From positions 186,001 to 250,000 of the forward strand of contig NZ_CP011541.1 in the NCBI RefSeq assembly GCF_001021025.1: a DNA stretch of 64,000 nt, written 5' to 3'. The translations under genes were made by a program, and so were the position numbers. The notes beneath the pieces were generated by a model. The model ran no database searches and was not told the DNA's origin. It saw only the letters and a list, made by a program, of their open reading frames with translations. Shown here piece by piece: positions 18,952 to 27,854 of the stretch. Numbering within the stretch: position 1 is the stretch's first letter; each line of letters opens with the position of its first letter. This DNA is from Corynebacterium epidermidicanis. Lineage in GTDB: Bacteria > Actinomycetota > Actinomycetes > Mycobacteriales > Mycobacteriaceae.

Positions 18952-20199
18952 ATGGTCTTTGATGTCGCATACGCGCGAGGGTTGTACGTCTCGCTGAGCG
19001 ACGGCTGGACCTACCTCAACGCCCACGATCGAGCGCAAATCCCGGAGCGAGTCTCGTCAGCGGTGTCTTCCGCGTTCCGATCTTCTGGCCTCCTGATGGA
19101 TCAAGCCCCCCTGACGGGTACACATGGCCGCCAGCCCGAGGTCGGTGAGACCGTCGGGCTACAACATGTGGCGTCGGCGCGGGTCGCTGTCGCCGATCTG
19201 GTGGGGGCGACGCCCGACCGGGTGGTGTTGGGGCCGAGCAAAGAGGTGCTGCTGCGCAACCTTGCCGAGGCAATGCGCCCCCGACTCCGCAGGAGCACCC
19301 AAACCGTCCTCACGCGTGTCGACGATGTCCTGGTCACCAGCCCGTTTTCCACCACGGATTCCGCGGTTGTGTGGGCCGAACCTGACCTTGGCACGGGCGA
19401 ACTGCCGAGTTGGCAGTTCAACAAGCTTGTCGACGGCTCCACCCGGCTCGTCGTGATCCCTGCGGCTCACCCCTACCTCGGCACCGTCACGGATGTGGCG
19501 GCTATCTCCGAGATTGTGCAGGAAAAGTCCCGGGCCTGGCTGCTTGTAGACGCCAGCGCATATGCCCCGTACCGCAGCATCGATATGGATGCCTGGGGTG
19601 CGGACATCGTGGTCGTCGAGTTTTCCCCGATGGGCGGGCCTGCGATGGCAGCACTTGTATTTAGGGACACCACCATGTTCCCGCTGCTAGCCGCGGTCAA
19701 CCCGTTGGCGGACCCTGCCTCGGCGCTGAAATTGGAGTTGGGTAGAAATTCCGCAGGTTTGGCCGGTGGCGTCACCGCAATTGTGGAGCACTATTCGATC
19801 CTCGATGAACGCCTCGGCGGGACTCGAGCTACCCGTTTGCGCCGGTCATTTGCAGGTTTGGAAAGGCACGGCCGCGAGCTCACGCGCCACTTGATCAATT
19901 CTCTGCAGGGACTGCCCAAGGTGCACATCCTTGGCGTTAGTGGCGAGGCGGCAGGATCGGGGGCAGCGAAGCTGGATCGCATCCCACGGCTGTCTTTCCT
20001 GGTGACCGGCGTGCCGGCCGCGACTGTGCATCGACGCCTATTGACCAATGGTCTGGTCACTACCCTCAGCCCGTGCAACCCGCTGCTAGAAGCGATGGGC
20101 GTTTTTGACGGCGGGGGAGCCATCACGATTTCGTTGTCCCCCTTCAACACCCTCGGGGACATCGATCAGTTGACTCGCGTGCTCGCTTCCCTGGCTTAG
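18952..20199 (+). CDS. Class-V aminotransferase / cysteine desulfurase-like protein lacking the PLP lysine
   Basis: 415 residues from ATG 18952, preceded by AGGAGAGG at the right distance. Overall order follows the NifS/Csd fold: an early YLNAHDRAQIP segment, ATPDRVVLGPSKEVLLRNLAEA, a VIPAAHPYLGTVTDVAAI segment, LLVDASAYAPYRSIDMDAWGADIVVVEFSP, and a C-terminal domain with RIPRLSFLVTGVPA. Where family members have Ser-x-His-Lys, this protein reads FSPMGGP (residues 224-230), so the Schiff-base lysine is absent; the usual Gln/His of the substrate pocket are also changed. The same gene sits at this place in mycobacteria (Rv3778c-like). It may be a structural or regulatory pseudoenzyme. Confidence 0.8.
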   Translation: MVFDVAYARGLYVSLSDGWTYLNAHDRAQIPERVSSAVSSAFRSSGLLMDQAPLTGTHGRQPEVGETVGLQHVASARVAVADLVGATPDRVVLGPSKEVLLRNLAEAMRPRLRRSTQTVLTRVDDVLVTSPFSTTDSAVVWAEPDLGTGELPSWQFNKLVDGSTRLVVIPAAHPYLGTVTDVAAISEIVQEKSRAWLLVDASAYAPYRSIDMDAWGADIVVVEFSPMGGPAMAALVFRDTTMFPLLAAVNPLADPASALKLELGRNSAGLAGGVTAIVEHYSILDERLGGTRATRLRRSFAGLERHGRELTRHLINSLQGLPKVHILGVSGEAAGSGAAKLDRIPRLSFLVTGVPAATVHRRLLTNGLVTTLSPCNPLLEAMGVFDGGGAITISLSPFNTLGDIDQLTRVLASLA

Positions 20200-21390
20200 C
20201 CTGATTTTTGCCGACCGCTGTACGCGCATCCACCAGGTCAGGGCTACTCCGAGCATCACTACGAGCAAGATGTTGCGGGTGACCAGTGGCACGACACCAT
20301 CGAATCGCACTACTCCGCCAATGAGGTCGCCGTAGTGCTTCGGGAAAACCAAATAGGTGAGGTAGGAGCACAACACGCTGAGGCCCGCGAGCAGGTTGAG
20401 GATCTTGTCCCGCGACCGGCTCAGCGCCACCGCCAGCAACGGCCCCAGCCACGTAAGGTATTGCGGCGACAGCACCTTATTGGTCACGAGCAGCGCCAAC
20501 ACCAACACCACGGCCAGCGCCATTGACTCTTGCGGATCCCAAGGCCGCCCCACCAAGCGTCGAACGACCTCCAGCGCTGCGAGCAGCACCACCGCGTACA
20601 GGGCGTAGGAGGCCACCCGCTCGCCAACCGCTACGCCGGGGCCGGTGATCTCAAAGCTTTTCGACGCCGCGTAGCTCAACTGGTAGCTGCCATGTTTAAA
20701 TCCTTCCATGAGCATGAAAGGGGTGGCTGCCACCGACTCAATCTGCAGGCCACGCACATTCTGGTAGTCCAGCGGCGACAACAACCGATCTAGTCCTTGA
20801 GTAAGGACAGTAAAACCAGCCAACGCCAGCAGCGACACCCCAAAAGCGCCAATCCGAACCCAAGTGGCAAGCTGGCGAGCTGGCCCGACGAGCGAGGTGG
20901 CGAGCACCCCCGGCCACAGCTTCATGGCGGTAGCTAGCGCCAACAAGAAGCTCGAGAACCGCGGATGCGAGACGAGGAAAACCGCGAACAGCCCTACCAG
21001 CATGCCGGGAACGAGATCGAGACGCGAGATGAAAATTGGGCCTGAGACCAGGCCGAACAGTACCCAGAACCACGATCCGCGCCAGTGTTTGCCTCGCATC
21101 AGGGCGAGGAGGAAGATGGCGTCGAGAAGCAGGACGAAGCCGGTGTAGGTTGAGTTGGCAGGCCAGCCGGTGGCGTCGATAATGCGGGAGAGCGGGCGGA
21201 GGATCCACAGGTTGGCCTCCGGGTATTCGCGCAAGGCGGGTTTGCCGTGTGCCTTGTTGATGATCTCGGAGAAGTAGTAGGAGACATCGCCGAAGATCCA
21301 ATCGCGGCGGTGGAACGCCTCACGGACGATCAACCAGCGGGTCACCGCCCATGCCAACAAAAGCAGCGGGTACTGAAGGATTGTGCGCAC
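20086..21390 (-). CDS. Polytopic membrane protein, GT87/GT-C mannosyltransferase-like
   Basis: 434 residues from the GTG at 21390, 10 bases after the qor stop; the frame is open to 21522 but that would overlap qor by about 120 bases. Roughly ten hydrophobic helices. An early loop has DWIFGDVSYYFSEIINK and ALREYPEANLWILRPL, a pattern seen in DUF2029/GT87-type polyprenyl-phosphate sugar transferases, and VTNKVLSPQYLTWLGPLLAV is also typical. It corresponds by position to the Rv3779-type membrane protein of mycobacteria. Its last 38 codons overlap, antisense, the 3' end of the aminotransferase-like gene (20086-20199). Confidence 0.75.
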   Translation of the reverse strand: MRTILQYPLLLLAWAVTRWLIVREAFHRRDWIFGDVSYYFSEIINKAHGKPALREYPEANLWILRPLSRIIDATGWPANSTYTGFVLLLDAIFLLALMRGKHWRGSWFWVLFGLVSGPIFISRLDLVPGMLVGLFAVFLVSHPRFSSFLLALATAMKLWPGVLATSLVGPARQLATWVRIGAFGVSLLALAGFTVLTQGLDRLLSPLDYQNVRGLQIESVAATPFMLMEGFKHGSYQLSYAASKSFEITGPGVAVGERVASYALYAVVLLAALEVVRRLVGRPWDPQESMALAVVLVLALLVTNKVLSPQYLTWLGPLLAVALSRSRDKILNLLAGLSVLCSYLTYLVFPKHYGDLIGGVVRFDGVVPLVTRNILLVVMLGVALTWWMRVQRSAKIRLSQGSEHASQLIDVPEGVEGGQRNRDGSPAVKNAHRF

Positions 21391-21400
21391 CCGAACTAGC

Positions 21401-22393
21401 TTAGGCGACGCTGAGGACGATTTTGCCCGTGACGTCGCCGTTTGCGAGAAGTTCGTGCGCCCTGGCGGCTTCTGCAAGCGGAAGCGTCGTGTGGAGTTGG
21501 TGCTTGATGCGGCCGTCGACAAGCAGGGGCCAGACTAGGCGTTCGGTGTCGGCGACGATGCGGGCCTTATCTGCCAAGTCGCGGGCGCGCAGGGCCGTGG
21601 CGGAAACGCTGCCGCGTTTGGAAAGCAAGCGGCCGATATTGAGTTCGCCCTTCACCCCGCCTTGCATGCCAATGATGACGAGGTGGCCATCCATCGCGAG
21701 GGCCCGCACATTCTGATCGAGATACTTCGCGCCCATGATGTCCAAAATGACGTTGCATTTGTTTTTGAGTAGCTCCGCGAAGTCCTCCTCGCGATAGTTG
21801 ATGAGGATGTCCGCCCCGAGCTGTCGACAAAATTCCAGCTTTTCCGCACTGCCCGCAGTCACCGCGACCGTTGCCCCCAGAGCCTTCGCGTACTGGATGG
21901 CGAAGCTACCGATGCCACCAGCACCACCGTGGACCAAAAGGGTGTCGCCAGACTTGAGTCCCGCTAGCTGCATATTTGAGACGACTGTGCAGGCAACCTC
22001 GACGATGCTCGCCACTTCAGCGGGAGACCAGCCGGAAGGAAAGCTCAACAGTTGCCCCTCCGGCACCGCGACGTACTCGGCATAGCCGCCTCCAGCGAGT
22101 AGGCAACCCACAGGAGTGCCAGGTTGTTGGTTGGTGGAGCCCGCGTCCACGATCACGCCTGCACATTCCAGGCCCATAATTTCGCTTGCGCCGGGCGGTG
22201 GTGGGTAATGTCCCGCGGCCTGCAGCAAGTCACCGCGATTAACGCCGGCGGCTTGCACCCGCACCAAGACCTCGCCTTCACGAAGCGTAGGGGTCGGGAC
22301 TTCTTGCAGCTCAAGCGAAGTTTTGTCCTGAGGATCAGTGAGCCTGATCGCACGCATGGAAGCGGGAATTTCGCTAAAAGTGTTCGTGGTCAT
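21401..22393 (-). CDS. NAD(P)H:quinone oxidoreductase (zinc-free MDR family)
   Basis: 330 residues. MDR superfamily: an N-terminal GroES-like domain with AAGVNRGDLLQAAGHYPPPP and a Rossmann domain with VHGGAGGIGSFAIQYAKALGA. There are no zinc-ligand cysteines, placing it with quinone oxidoreductases of the PIG3/Qor type. The equivalent gene (Rv3777) has the same place next to this locus in mycobacteria. It is probably first in a leftward unit with the GT-like membrane protein. Confidence 0.88.
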   Translation of the reverse strand: MTTNTFSEIPASMRAIRLTDPQDKTSLELQEVPTPTLREGEVLVRVQAAGVNRGDLLQAAGHYPPPPGASEIMGLECAGVIVDAGSTNQQPGTPVGCLLAGGGYAEYVAVPEGQLLSFPSGWSPAEVASIVEVACTVVSNMQLAGLKSGDTLLVHGGAGGIGSFAIQYAKALGATVAVTAGSAEKLEFCRQLGADILINYREEDFAELLKNKCNVILDIMGAKYLDQNVRALAMDGHLVIIGMQGGVKGELNIGRLLSKRGSVSATALRARDLADKARIVADTERLVWPLLVDGRIKHQLHTTLPLAEAARAHELLANGDVTGKIVLSVA

Positions 22394-22541
22394 GACACTA
22401 GGCTAGGGCAAAATAGCGCTTCCGGCGCACGATCAGTTATTATTCTTCCATTGCGTTTTCGTTGGGTGAGCCATGTGGCACTAATTCCTGATGAAACGTA
22501 AGTGCCTGTATGTGCCACCGCAGTGGCGCGGCTAGGTAGTT

Positions 22542-22626
22542 GGAAGTGTGGCAGAGCGGCCGAATGCACTGGTCTTGAAAACCAGCGATAGGAAACTATC
22601 CGGGGGTTCAAATCCCTCCACTTCCG
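22542..22626 (+). tRNA. tRNA-Ser(TGA)
   Basis: Acceptor GGAAGTG pairs with CACTTCC; anticodon loop CTTGAAA between CTGGT/ACCAG-type arms gives TGA; long variable arm typical of serine; T-loop GTTCAAAT. No encoded CCA. Confidence 0.95.
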
Positions 22627-22633
22627 CAGTTGC

Positions 22634-22684
22634 GAAAGCCCCGTGATTCCGATTCAGGTCGGTGTCACGGGGCTTCGTGGTTTT
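22634..22684 (+). terminator. Terminator of tRNA-Ser(TGA)
   Basis: AAGCCCCGTGA (22636-22646) pairs with TCACGGGGCTT (22665-22675), followed by a loosely T-rich tail. Confidence 0.8.
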
Positions 22685-22707
22685 GGGGTAACGGTGAGCC
22701 AAGTAGC

Positions 22708-22970
22708 GGGTTAAGTAAAGAAAAGTGTGTCCGGTCGGGGTGTCGTCGGCGGTGCGGGTTTGCTGCACAAGTGCTATGTCGTCGCTTCGGCGTAGTCTGA
22801 CTACGTAGAGCAGCGTTTTTTAGTGAATAAAATCCCACAGCGGTAGTCCGACTACACCGAAGTGACGACATCGAGCGGGCTACGGCTCCCAGACCACAGT
22901 AAATACTGGCTTCAGGCCCACAACGCTGCGGAAATCACGCAGCAGAGACACACTTTTCTTTACTTACCCC
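22708..22970 (+). mobile_element. 263-bp MITE-like element, copy 1
   Basis: Non-coding. Ends are a near-perfect 24-bp inverted repeat: GGGTTAAGTAAAGAAAAGTG at the left and its complement reaching TACTTACCCC at the right (one mismatch). The bases AAGTAGC flank both sides (22701-22707 and 22971-22977), as expected for a target duplication. A 22-bp internal inverted repeat (22776-22797 with 22850-22871, two mismatches) could fold into a long hairpin around a TTTTTTAGTGAATAAAA loop. Lies 81 nt 3' of tRNA-Ser(TGA), same strand. Copies at 30538 and 37640. Confidence 0.85.
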
Positions 22971-23065
22971 AAGTAGCCACGGAATGCGCCTCATTTTTGG
23001 GCAATCTCAAAGGCAATCGGACGCCTGGAGCGCAGACGCTCAGCGCCCTGCGTCCCGCACGTGCT

Positions 23066-23809
23066 CTAGCGCTCGAGAATCGTGTCTGCCTCGTCGGGGA
23101 AGAACATCTTGTAGGTCACGCCTGCGATCGCAGCGCCGAGTAGCGGGGCGACAAAGAATGCCCAGACCTGCGTTAATGGTTCGGCACCTGCGTAGACGGC
23201 CACGCCGAGGGAGCGCGCAGGGTTGACGGAAGTGTTGGAGATAGGAATCGAAACGAGGTGGATCAGGGTCAGCCCCAGCCCGATGGCGATGGGGGCGAAG
23301 CCTTCTGGTGCGCGTCGATCAGTAGAGCCCAGGATGATGTAGAGGAAAATTGCCGTCAGAACAGTTTCGGCGATCAGGACCGCAACCAGCGAGTATCCAT
23401 TAGGGGACAGGTCGCCGTAGCCGTTTGTTGCGAAACCGGACTCCGCTGCGGAAAAGCCCTGCTTGCCGGAGGCGATAGCGTACAGCACGCCACCTGCGGC
23501 GATGCCTGCGACGAGTTGGGTGATCCAGTAGGGGAGGACCGACTTGGCGTCGATACGCCCGGCGAGGAAAGCGCCGAGCGTGACTGCTGGGTTGAAGTGG
23601 CCGCCCGAGATGTGGCCGACGGCGTAAGCCATGGTCAGTACGGTGAGGCCGAACGCGAGCGAGACGCCGACGAAACCGATGCCCATGTTGACGGCTTTGT
23701 CGTCGGTAAGGACGGATGCAGCGAACACCGCGGAGCCGCAGCCACCAAACACGAGCACAAAGGTGCCGAGCAACTCAGCCAACAGCCGAGCAGAAAGTTT
23801 TGAATGCAT
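23066..23809 (-). CDS. Aquaporin Z-like water/glycerol channel
   Basis: 247 residues from ATG 23809 ([15 protein letters not shown]); another ATG three codons upstream is possible. MIP family: six helices, with the two pore motifs GGHFNPAVT and TSVNPARS. The Arg after the second NPA is present. The 200-series residues before it ([17 protein letters not shown]) suggest the narrow aquaporin rather than the glycerol-facilitator type. Inner-membrane water channel. Isolated gene between the MITE copy and a tRNA. Confidence 0.92.
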   Translation of the reverse strand: MHSKLSARLLAELLGTFVLVFGGCGSAVFAASVLTDDKAVNMGIGFVGVSLAFGLTVLTMAYAVGHISGGHFNPAVTLGAFLAGRIDAKSVLPYWITQLVAGIAAGGVLYAIASGKQGFSAAESGFATNGYGDLSPNGYSLVAVLIAETVLTAIFLYIILGSTDRRAPEGFAPIAIGLGLTLIHLVSIPISNTSVNPARSLGVAVYAGAEPLTQVWAFFVAPLLGAAIAGVTYKMFFPDEADTILER

Positions 23810-23991
23810 GTGACCCACGCTACCTGTCCCCGGCCAAAACCGCTCTCAGAAGCAAGCTTATCGACGCCTGCCTCGCCTCGAATCGCCACGCCGAGGGCAC
23901 GATAATCTGAGGATTTGGGAGTTAGCGCGTTGCCTGGGTAAGATACCAAAAGGTTTTCGTGCGATCTGTTCGCAGCTCGATCGATAACTGT

Positions 23992-24076
23992 GGAGATGTG
24001 CCAGAGTGGCCGAATGGGGCTCCCTGCTAAGGAGTTGTCCCTCCGGGGACCGCAGGTTCAAATCCTGTCATCTCCG
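23992..24076 (+). tRNA. tRNA-Ser(GCT)
   Basis: GGAGATG pairs with CATCTCC; anticodon stem CTCCCTGCTAAGGAG gives GCT; long variable arm; T-loop GTTCAAAT. Unlike the other three serine tRNAs in the window, no 263-bp element lies behind it. Confidence 0.94.
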
Positions 24077-24127
24077 CTCACTTCCGATTTTCGAATCGGG
24101 AGGGTTTCACCGGGCCTGGTGGAATTT

Positions 24128-24200
24128 GCGCCCGTAGCTCAACGGATAGAGCATCTGACTACGGATCAGAAGGTTGGGGGTTCGAATCCCTCCGGGCGCA
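24128..24200 (+). tRNA. tRNA-Arg(ACG), copy 1
   Basis: 73-nt cloverleaf: acceptor GCGCCCG/CGGGCGC, anticodon loop CTACGGA (ACG). No encoded CCA. Sequence identical to the copy at 24531. Confidence 0.95.
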
Positions 24201-24530
24201 CAAGCGAAAATGTGTCACTACCTCACTAAACACTGATCTTTGCAGTGTGGCGGGGTGGTGATTTTTCATTGGTGGCTCACAAAGTGTCGCACGCGGTCTT
24301 CGGTGCATATTCCGGCTGCTATCGCACTGTGGTGAGTTGCGGCAGGTCAAAGGTTCTCAGGCGGGACGAGGAAACACCGTGCGCCCATCGGATGGCTGGG
24401 GTTGATTTTGTCCTCCCCCTGGATCTTGGCAGAGTTAGCGCACTTGACCAGCTAGTTTGCTTAATCTTAACCTGGGTGTGTAGAGTAACTCTTCGTTGCA
24501 AAGCGCACCGCACGGTGTGAAGCGAACAAT
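24201..24530. other. Spacer between the two identical tRNA-Arg genes
   Basis: 330 bases with no convincing gene. Sequence near 24327-24360 (GAGTTGCGGCAGGTC... GGTTCTCA) resembles that after tRNA copy 2 (about 24673-24700, GAGTTGTTGCAGGTCGTTGG), suggesting a tandem duplication or remnants of successive integrations at this tRNA. Confidence 0.45.
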
Positions 24531-24606
24531 GCGCCCGTAGCTCAACGGATAGAGCATCTGACTACGGATCAGAAGGTTGGGGGTTCGAATCCCTCCGGGC
24601 GCACCA
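24531..24606 (+). tRNA. tRNA-Arg(ACG), copy 2, left boundary of an island
   Basis: Same sequence as copy 1, and here followed directly by CCA. Its last 45 bases are repeated at 27855-27899, which makes it the intact attachment end of a genomic island. Confidence 0.95.
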
Positions 24607-24608
24607 GC

Positions 24609-24647
24609 AAAGACCCAGGTAAACACACTGTTTGCCTGGGTCTTTTT
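24609..24647 (+). terminator. Terminator of tRNA-Arg copy 2
   Basis: AAAGACCCAGG (24609 on) pairs with CCTGGGTCTTT, then T-run; short loop CAC. Confidence 0.9.
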
Positions 24648-24819
24648 CGTGTTTCTGGGTGTGCGACACTGTTGCGAGTTGTTGCAGGTCGTTGGTTCTC
24701 AAACGGCACGTAGACGGAACATAGAGGGAACGGATACGGAACGAGAATAGGCGCTGAAATATCGCTGAGTTTGTTGCGTTGGAAGGATATAGTGCTGATT
24801 AGGAAGGAGGCGAGCAGTT

Positions 24820-25956
24820 TTGGCAGTCGAAGTTACAATTCATCCGGAAGTTCTGGAATGGGCATTGAAGCGGTCGGGGCTATCTGAAAATGAGGTCGAG
24901 AAACGATTCCCCAAGTTGGAGGAATGGAAGTCAGGTACGAAGAAGCCCACGCTTCCACAAGCTAAGAAAATTGCGGAAGCTGCTCGTCTCCCGCTTGGCC
25001 GGCTCCTTCTGTCAGTCCCGACCCCGGATGAAATTGCGATCCCGGACTTCCGTACTGTTCGCAATGCCAAGGTTGATTCGTTCGGAGCCAATCTTCGCGA
25101 GGTGATTCAATCCGCAGAACAGCGTCTCGGCTGGTACGCGGAATATGCCTCCGAAATTGGAATGGAGCCACCCGAGGTTCTCGGCATCGTATCGCCGTCT
25201 ACGTCACCTAAGGAAGCCGCTGAAATCGTTCGAGAGGCGCTGGGATGGGATTCCATGGGCCACCCTAAGGGGGTGGATAAGGTTATGGACCTGGTTAACC
25301 GGATGGAAGATCATGGTCTTCTCGTAATGCGAAATTCCATTGTTGGAAATTCGACTGCACGGCGACTGGACATACACGAATTCCGAGGATTTACTCTTCG
25401 TGAAGGATCATATGCGCTGGTATTTGTAAACTCATCTGATAGTAAGACGGCCCAGCTTTTCAGTCTCGCTCATGAGCTGGGACACGTTGCGATGGCAGCT
25501 CCAGGGCTGTCTGGTGACCAAGGAAAGAGCAATGCCGTCGAGCAGTGGTGCAACAAATTTGCTGCGGCTCTATTGATCCCAGAGACGGCCATCAGGAAAG
25601 TGTCATTTGATATTGAGAGCCTGGAAGGGCAGCTTGCAGCGACTGCAGTCAAATTTGGCGTAAGCAAAGAAGCATTGCTTTGGCGTCTAGTCGAACTGAA
25701 ATTGGTCCAAAAGGCCGATGCTGACCGAGTTGTTGGCCTAATTAAGGGCGAGAATGTTGTGCAAAAGGCTAAAACAAATGGTGCACCACCGTTTTCCGTT
25801 TTGGTACGTTCACGGGTTGGACGCAGATTTCTAAGTACTGTTACCGAGGCAGCGCTCTCAGGTGACCTGCCAGAACCTACAGCTGCTGAATTCTTGGGGA
25901 TCCGAAACAAGAAGACTCTGCAAAAGGTTATGGCCTTCGTGGATGAGGCCGTTTAG
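24820..25956 (+). CDS. HTH plus ImmA/IrrE-type metallopeptidase (COG2856), antitoxin-like
   Basis: 378 residues from a TTG at 24820; a strong AAGGAGG Shine-Dalgarno (24804-24810) decides this start. N-terminal Xre-like helix-turn-helix region (about 10-60, EWKSGTKKPTLPQAKKIAEA) then a gluzincin domain with the zinc motif HELGH at about 222-226 and the downstream NKFAAALLIPE. Such proteins are regulators or antitoxins and cut or relieve repressors in mobile elements. Directly followed, one base after the stop, by a DUF4411 PIN-like gene: a predicted type II toxin-antitoxin pairing. Lower GC than the core genes around it and inside a tRNA-bounded island, so acquired. Confidence 0.88.
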   Translation: MAVEVTIHPEVLEWALKRSGLSENEVEKRFPKLEEWKSGTKKPTLPQAKKIAEAARLPLGRLLLSVPTPDEIAIPDFRTVRNAKVDSFGANLREVIQSAEQRLGWYAEYASEIGMEPPEVLGIVSPSTSPKEAAEIVREALGWDSMGHPKGVDKVMDLVNRMEDHGLLVMRNSIVGNSTARRLDIHEFRGFTLREGSYALVFVNSSDSKTAQLFSLAHELGHVAMAAPGLSGDQGKSNAVEQWCNKFAAALLIPETAIRKVSFDIESLEGQLAATAVKFGVSKEALLWRLVELKLVQKADADRVVGLIKGENVVQKAKTNGAPPFSVLVRSRVGRRFLSTVTEAALSGDLPEPTAAEFLGIRNKKTLQKVMAFVDEAV

Positions 25957-25957
25957 T

Positions 25958-26443
25958 ATGTACCTAATTGATTCGAATATTGTGATTGGTACATGGAATA
26001 CTTATCCACCCGAGATTTTTCGGACGTTATGGACTGAGTTCGCTGATCTCATTCCGGGTGGTGATTTGTACTTCCACAAGGAAGTGAAAAAAGAGCTAAC
26101 CGCTTGGTCTTCTGAGCAGAGCGATTGGTTCACCAACAATGTCCCTGATGATAGGGTGCTAGAGCCAACTCAGTCTGAAGTCGAGAAGTACATCGAAGTG
26201 TCACAGTGGGCGCAGCTTGAGAGAATTCCGAAGTTTAAGCAGAAGGCAGTGGATGATTTTCTCAATGTTGCAGACTCGTGGCTTGTGGCTTGCGCCATGG
26301 CTCATGGCGCAACCATTGTTTCCGACGAGAAACCTGCGCCTCAAAGCACTTCAAGAGTGAAGTTGCCGGATGCTGCTGCACATTTTGACGTGGCGTATTT
26401 GGATTTCTTGGGATTTCTCAGGGTGAAGAATCTATCATTCTGA
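25958..26443 (+). CDS. DUF4411 PIN-like protein, predicted toxin
   Basis: 161 residues from ATG 25958, one base after the TAG of the upstream gene. Acidic residues typical of the DUF4411/PIN fold: Asp in MYLIDSNIVIG, Glu in FHKEVKKEL, Asp in VADSWLVACAMAHG and the strand TIVSDEKP. PIN-fold toxins cut RNA. With the ImmA/IrrE-like partner this forms a known predicted TA arrangement, though activity has not been shown here. An in-frame region upstream of 25958 lies inside the partner gene and is not credible. Confidence 0.85.
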   Translation: MYLIDSNIVIGTWNTYPPEIFRTLWTEFADLIPGGDLYFHKEVKKELTAWSSEQSDWFTNNVPDDRVLEPTQSEVEKYIEVSQWAQLERIPKFKQKAVDDFLNVADSWLVACAMAHGATIVSDEKPAPQSTSRVKLPDAAAHFDVAYLDFLGFLRVKNLSF

Positions 26444-26454
26444 TAAATTACCTC

Positions 26455-26655
26455 TTAACCAATCACCTTGAACCGCGCCCGCCCGCGCTCCGCCTCCGAC
26501 ATCTCCCGCGACGCCACTTCGGATGCCAGGCGCTCCCGTCCCTTTGCTATGAGCGCGTCCACCGCATTGCGGTGGAGGGGGTCTTTTTCAGGCCTGGGAA
26601 TAATTAGCGCTCCGCGCGGTGTCGCTTGTGTCAGCCTAAACAGGATGAATGACAC
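26455..26655 (-). pseudogene. Possible gene fragment, C-terminal end
   Basis: About 65 codons that read as a charged helical tail (AKGRERLASEV, MSEAERGRARFKVIG) with higher GC than the surrounding island. No credible start or ribosome-binding site. It may be the 3' remnant of a deleted gene. The rest of 26444-26856 shows nothing I can support besides presumed promoter sequence for the next gene. Confidence 0.25.
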
Positions 26656-26856
26656 CTATGCGGCTCGAAGTTTGAAAAGCCGTAGTTCGGCGGTCTTTCG
26701 CTTTAGTCACTGATTGGCGTAGACCTACGCCTGCTAATTCATGCGTCTCCGATATGAAATTGAAATGTTTATTCACTTGTGCGGAGTTTCTAGCTCGCTA
26801 CAATGGGCTCTGGTATTGACAAAGGAAGCCGATAGTGGAGCTATGATTGGGGCGTT

Positions 26857-27423
26857 TTGAAGAAATATTTTGCATCGGCGATGGTGCTCGCCACTACTCT
26901 AGTTGGAGTACCGGCCCAGGCCGCCTCTAACTTGGCAGACAGCAAAGCCCCTAATCAGATCTCGAATCAATCGGAGGAAACCCCGAAATTCAATATTGAT
27001 CAGGCGGGCGAACTGGGGTATACGGCGCACGTGGAAAACGCCAAAGCTACTCAAAACCAAGATGGGACCGTTTTAATCACCAACGCACAAGGAGAAACAG
27101 TAGGTTTTCTCAAGCCTCAAATCGAAACTGTCTCTGGAACTACCCACAAGGTTTCTTACAGCGTTAGCGGCAATCAAGTAAAGGCTACCTACTCCGATCG
27201 CCTAGTTCCCATTGTTAATAACGGAGACAGAGGTGCGGATGAAAACTTTGACTGTGCTGTCGGTGCAACAGCTACTGTTGCAGGGGCACTCGTAGCAGGC
27301 GGCACCGTTGTTACGGCTGCTCCAACTTTCGGTGGTTCACTCCTCGTCGGGGGAGCGATACTTGGGTCTCTAGCAACAGCGGCAGCGGGAGGTAAAGCCT
27401 GTGCAGAAGCAGCCAACGCGTAA
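26857..27423 (+). CDS. Secreted protein with Gly/Ala-rich hydrophobic C-terminus
   Basis: 188 residues from a TTG (MKKYFASAMVLATTLVGVPAQAAS). A clear signal peptide, cut near AQA-AS. A polar middle follows, then from about residue 130 a Gly-rich hydrophobic region (TVAGALVAGGTVV ... SLLVGGAILGSLATAAAGG) with one Cys before and one after it (FDCAVG, KACAEA). The layout resembles a pore-forming or bacteriocin-like secreted peptide, but I do not recognise a family. The next gene overlaps it by 23 bases and encodes a two-helix membrane protein, reminiscent of toxin-immunity pairs; that is inference. Confidence 0.7.
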   Translation: MKKYFASAMVLATTLVGVPAQAASNLADSKAPNQISNQSEETPKFNIDQAGELGYTAHVENAKATQNQDGTVLITNAQGETVGFLKPQIETVSGTTHKVSYSVSGNQVKATYSDRLVPIVNNGDRGADENFDCAVGATATVAGALVAGGTVVTAAPTFGGSLLVGGAILGSLATAAAGGKACAEAANA

Positions 27424-27637
27424 AGGTTCCGATTCCATAAATCCTATCCACATTGTGTTGATCGGGCTAGTAGCAGCAATTCTTGCTAGTTTTACTACCG
27501 CATACTATGTGGCTGTGGGAGAACAATTCTCAATACGGTTCATGCTCAGCCTCGGTATCTTACTCGGTGCGATAGCGCTAGTCGTCGTAGGACAAAAGCG
27601 CAGGGTAGACCAAGGGCGATGTCGCAAAACCCGGTGA
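27401..27637 (+). CDS. Small two-helix membrane protein, possible immunity protein
   Basis: 78 residues from a GTG at 27401 inside the end of the preceding gene; GGGAGG at 27387-27392 is a good Shine-Dalgarno. Two hydrophobic helices (IHIVLIGLVAAILASFTTAYYV and FMLSLGILLGAIALVVVG) and a basic tail. Overlap implies coupled translation with the secreted protein. An immunity or assembly role is possible but unproven. Confidence 0.6.
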   Translation: MQKQPTRKGSDSINPIHIVLIGLVAAILASFTTAYYVAVGEQFSIRFMLSLGILLGAIALVVVGQKRRVDQGRCRKTR

Positions 27638-27854
27638 CTTGAAAAGTGGTGATAGCTCAGCGTGTGACGAGGATCTGTGACCTTACTGGCTGCAAAGTCG
27701 CTTCTAATGCCCCTAGCCATTTAGGCCCATGTGTCCGATTTGAATTCCTGATTGGACAGGTGATTACGATGTTGAGCTGTATCCCAGTTGGGATTAGTGA
27801 AGGGCCATGAGGGAACATTAAGGGGGAAGGCAAAGCTAGAAGGCCATTCCATTT

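Noticed and set aside
18844..19038. N-terminal extension of wzm
   Set aside because: It overlaps the divergent gene's start and does not look like a coding region.
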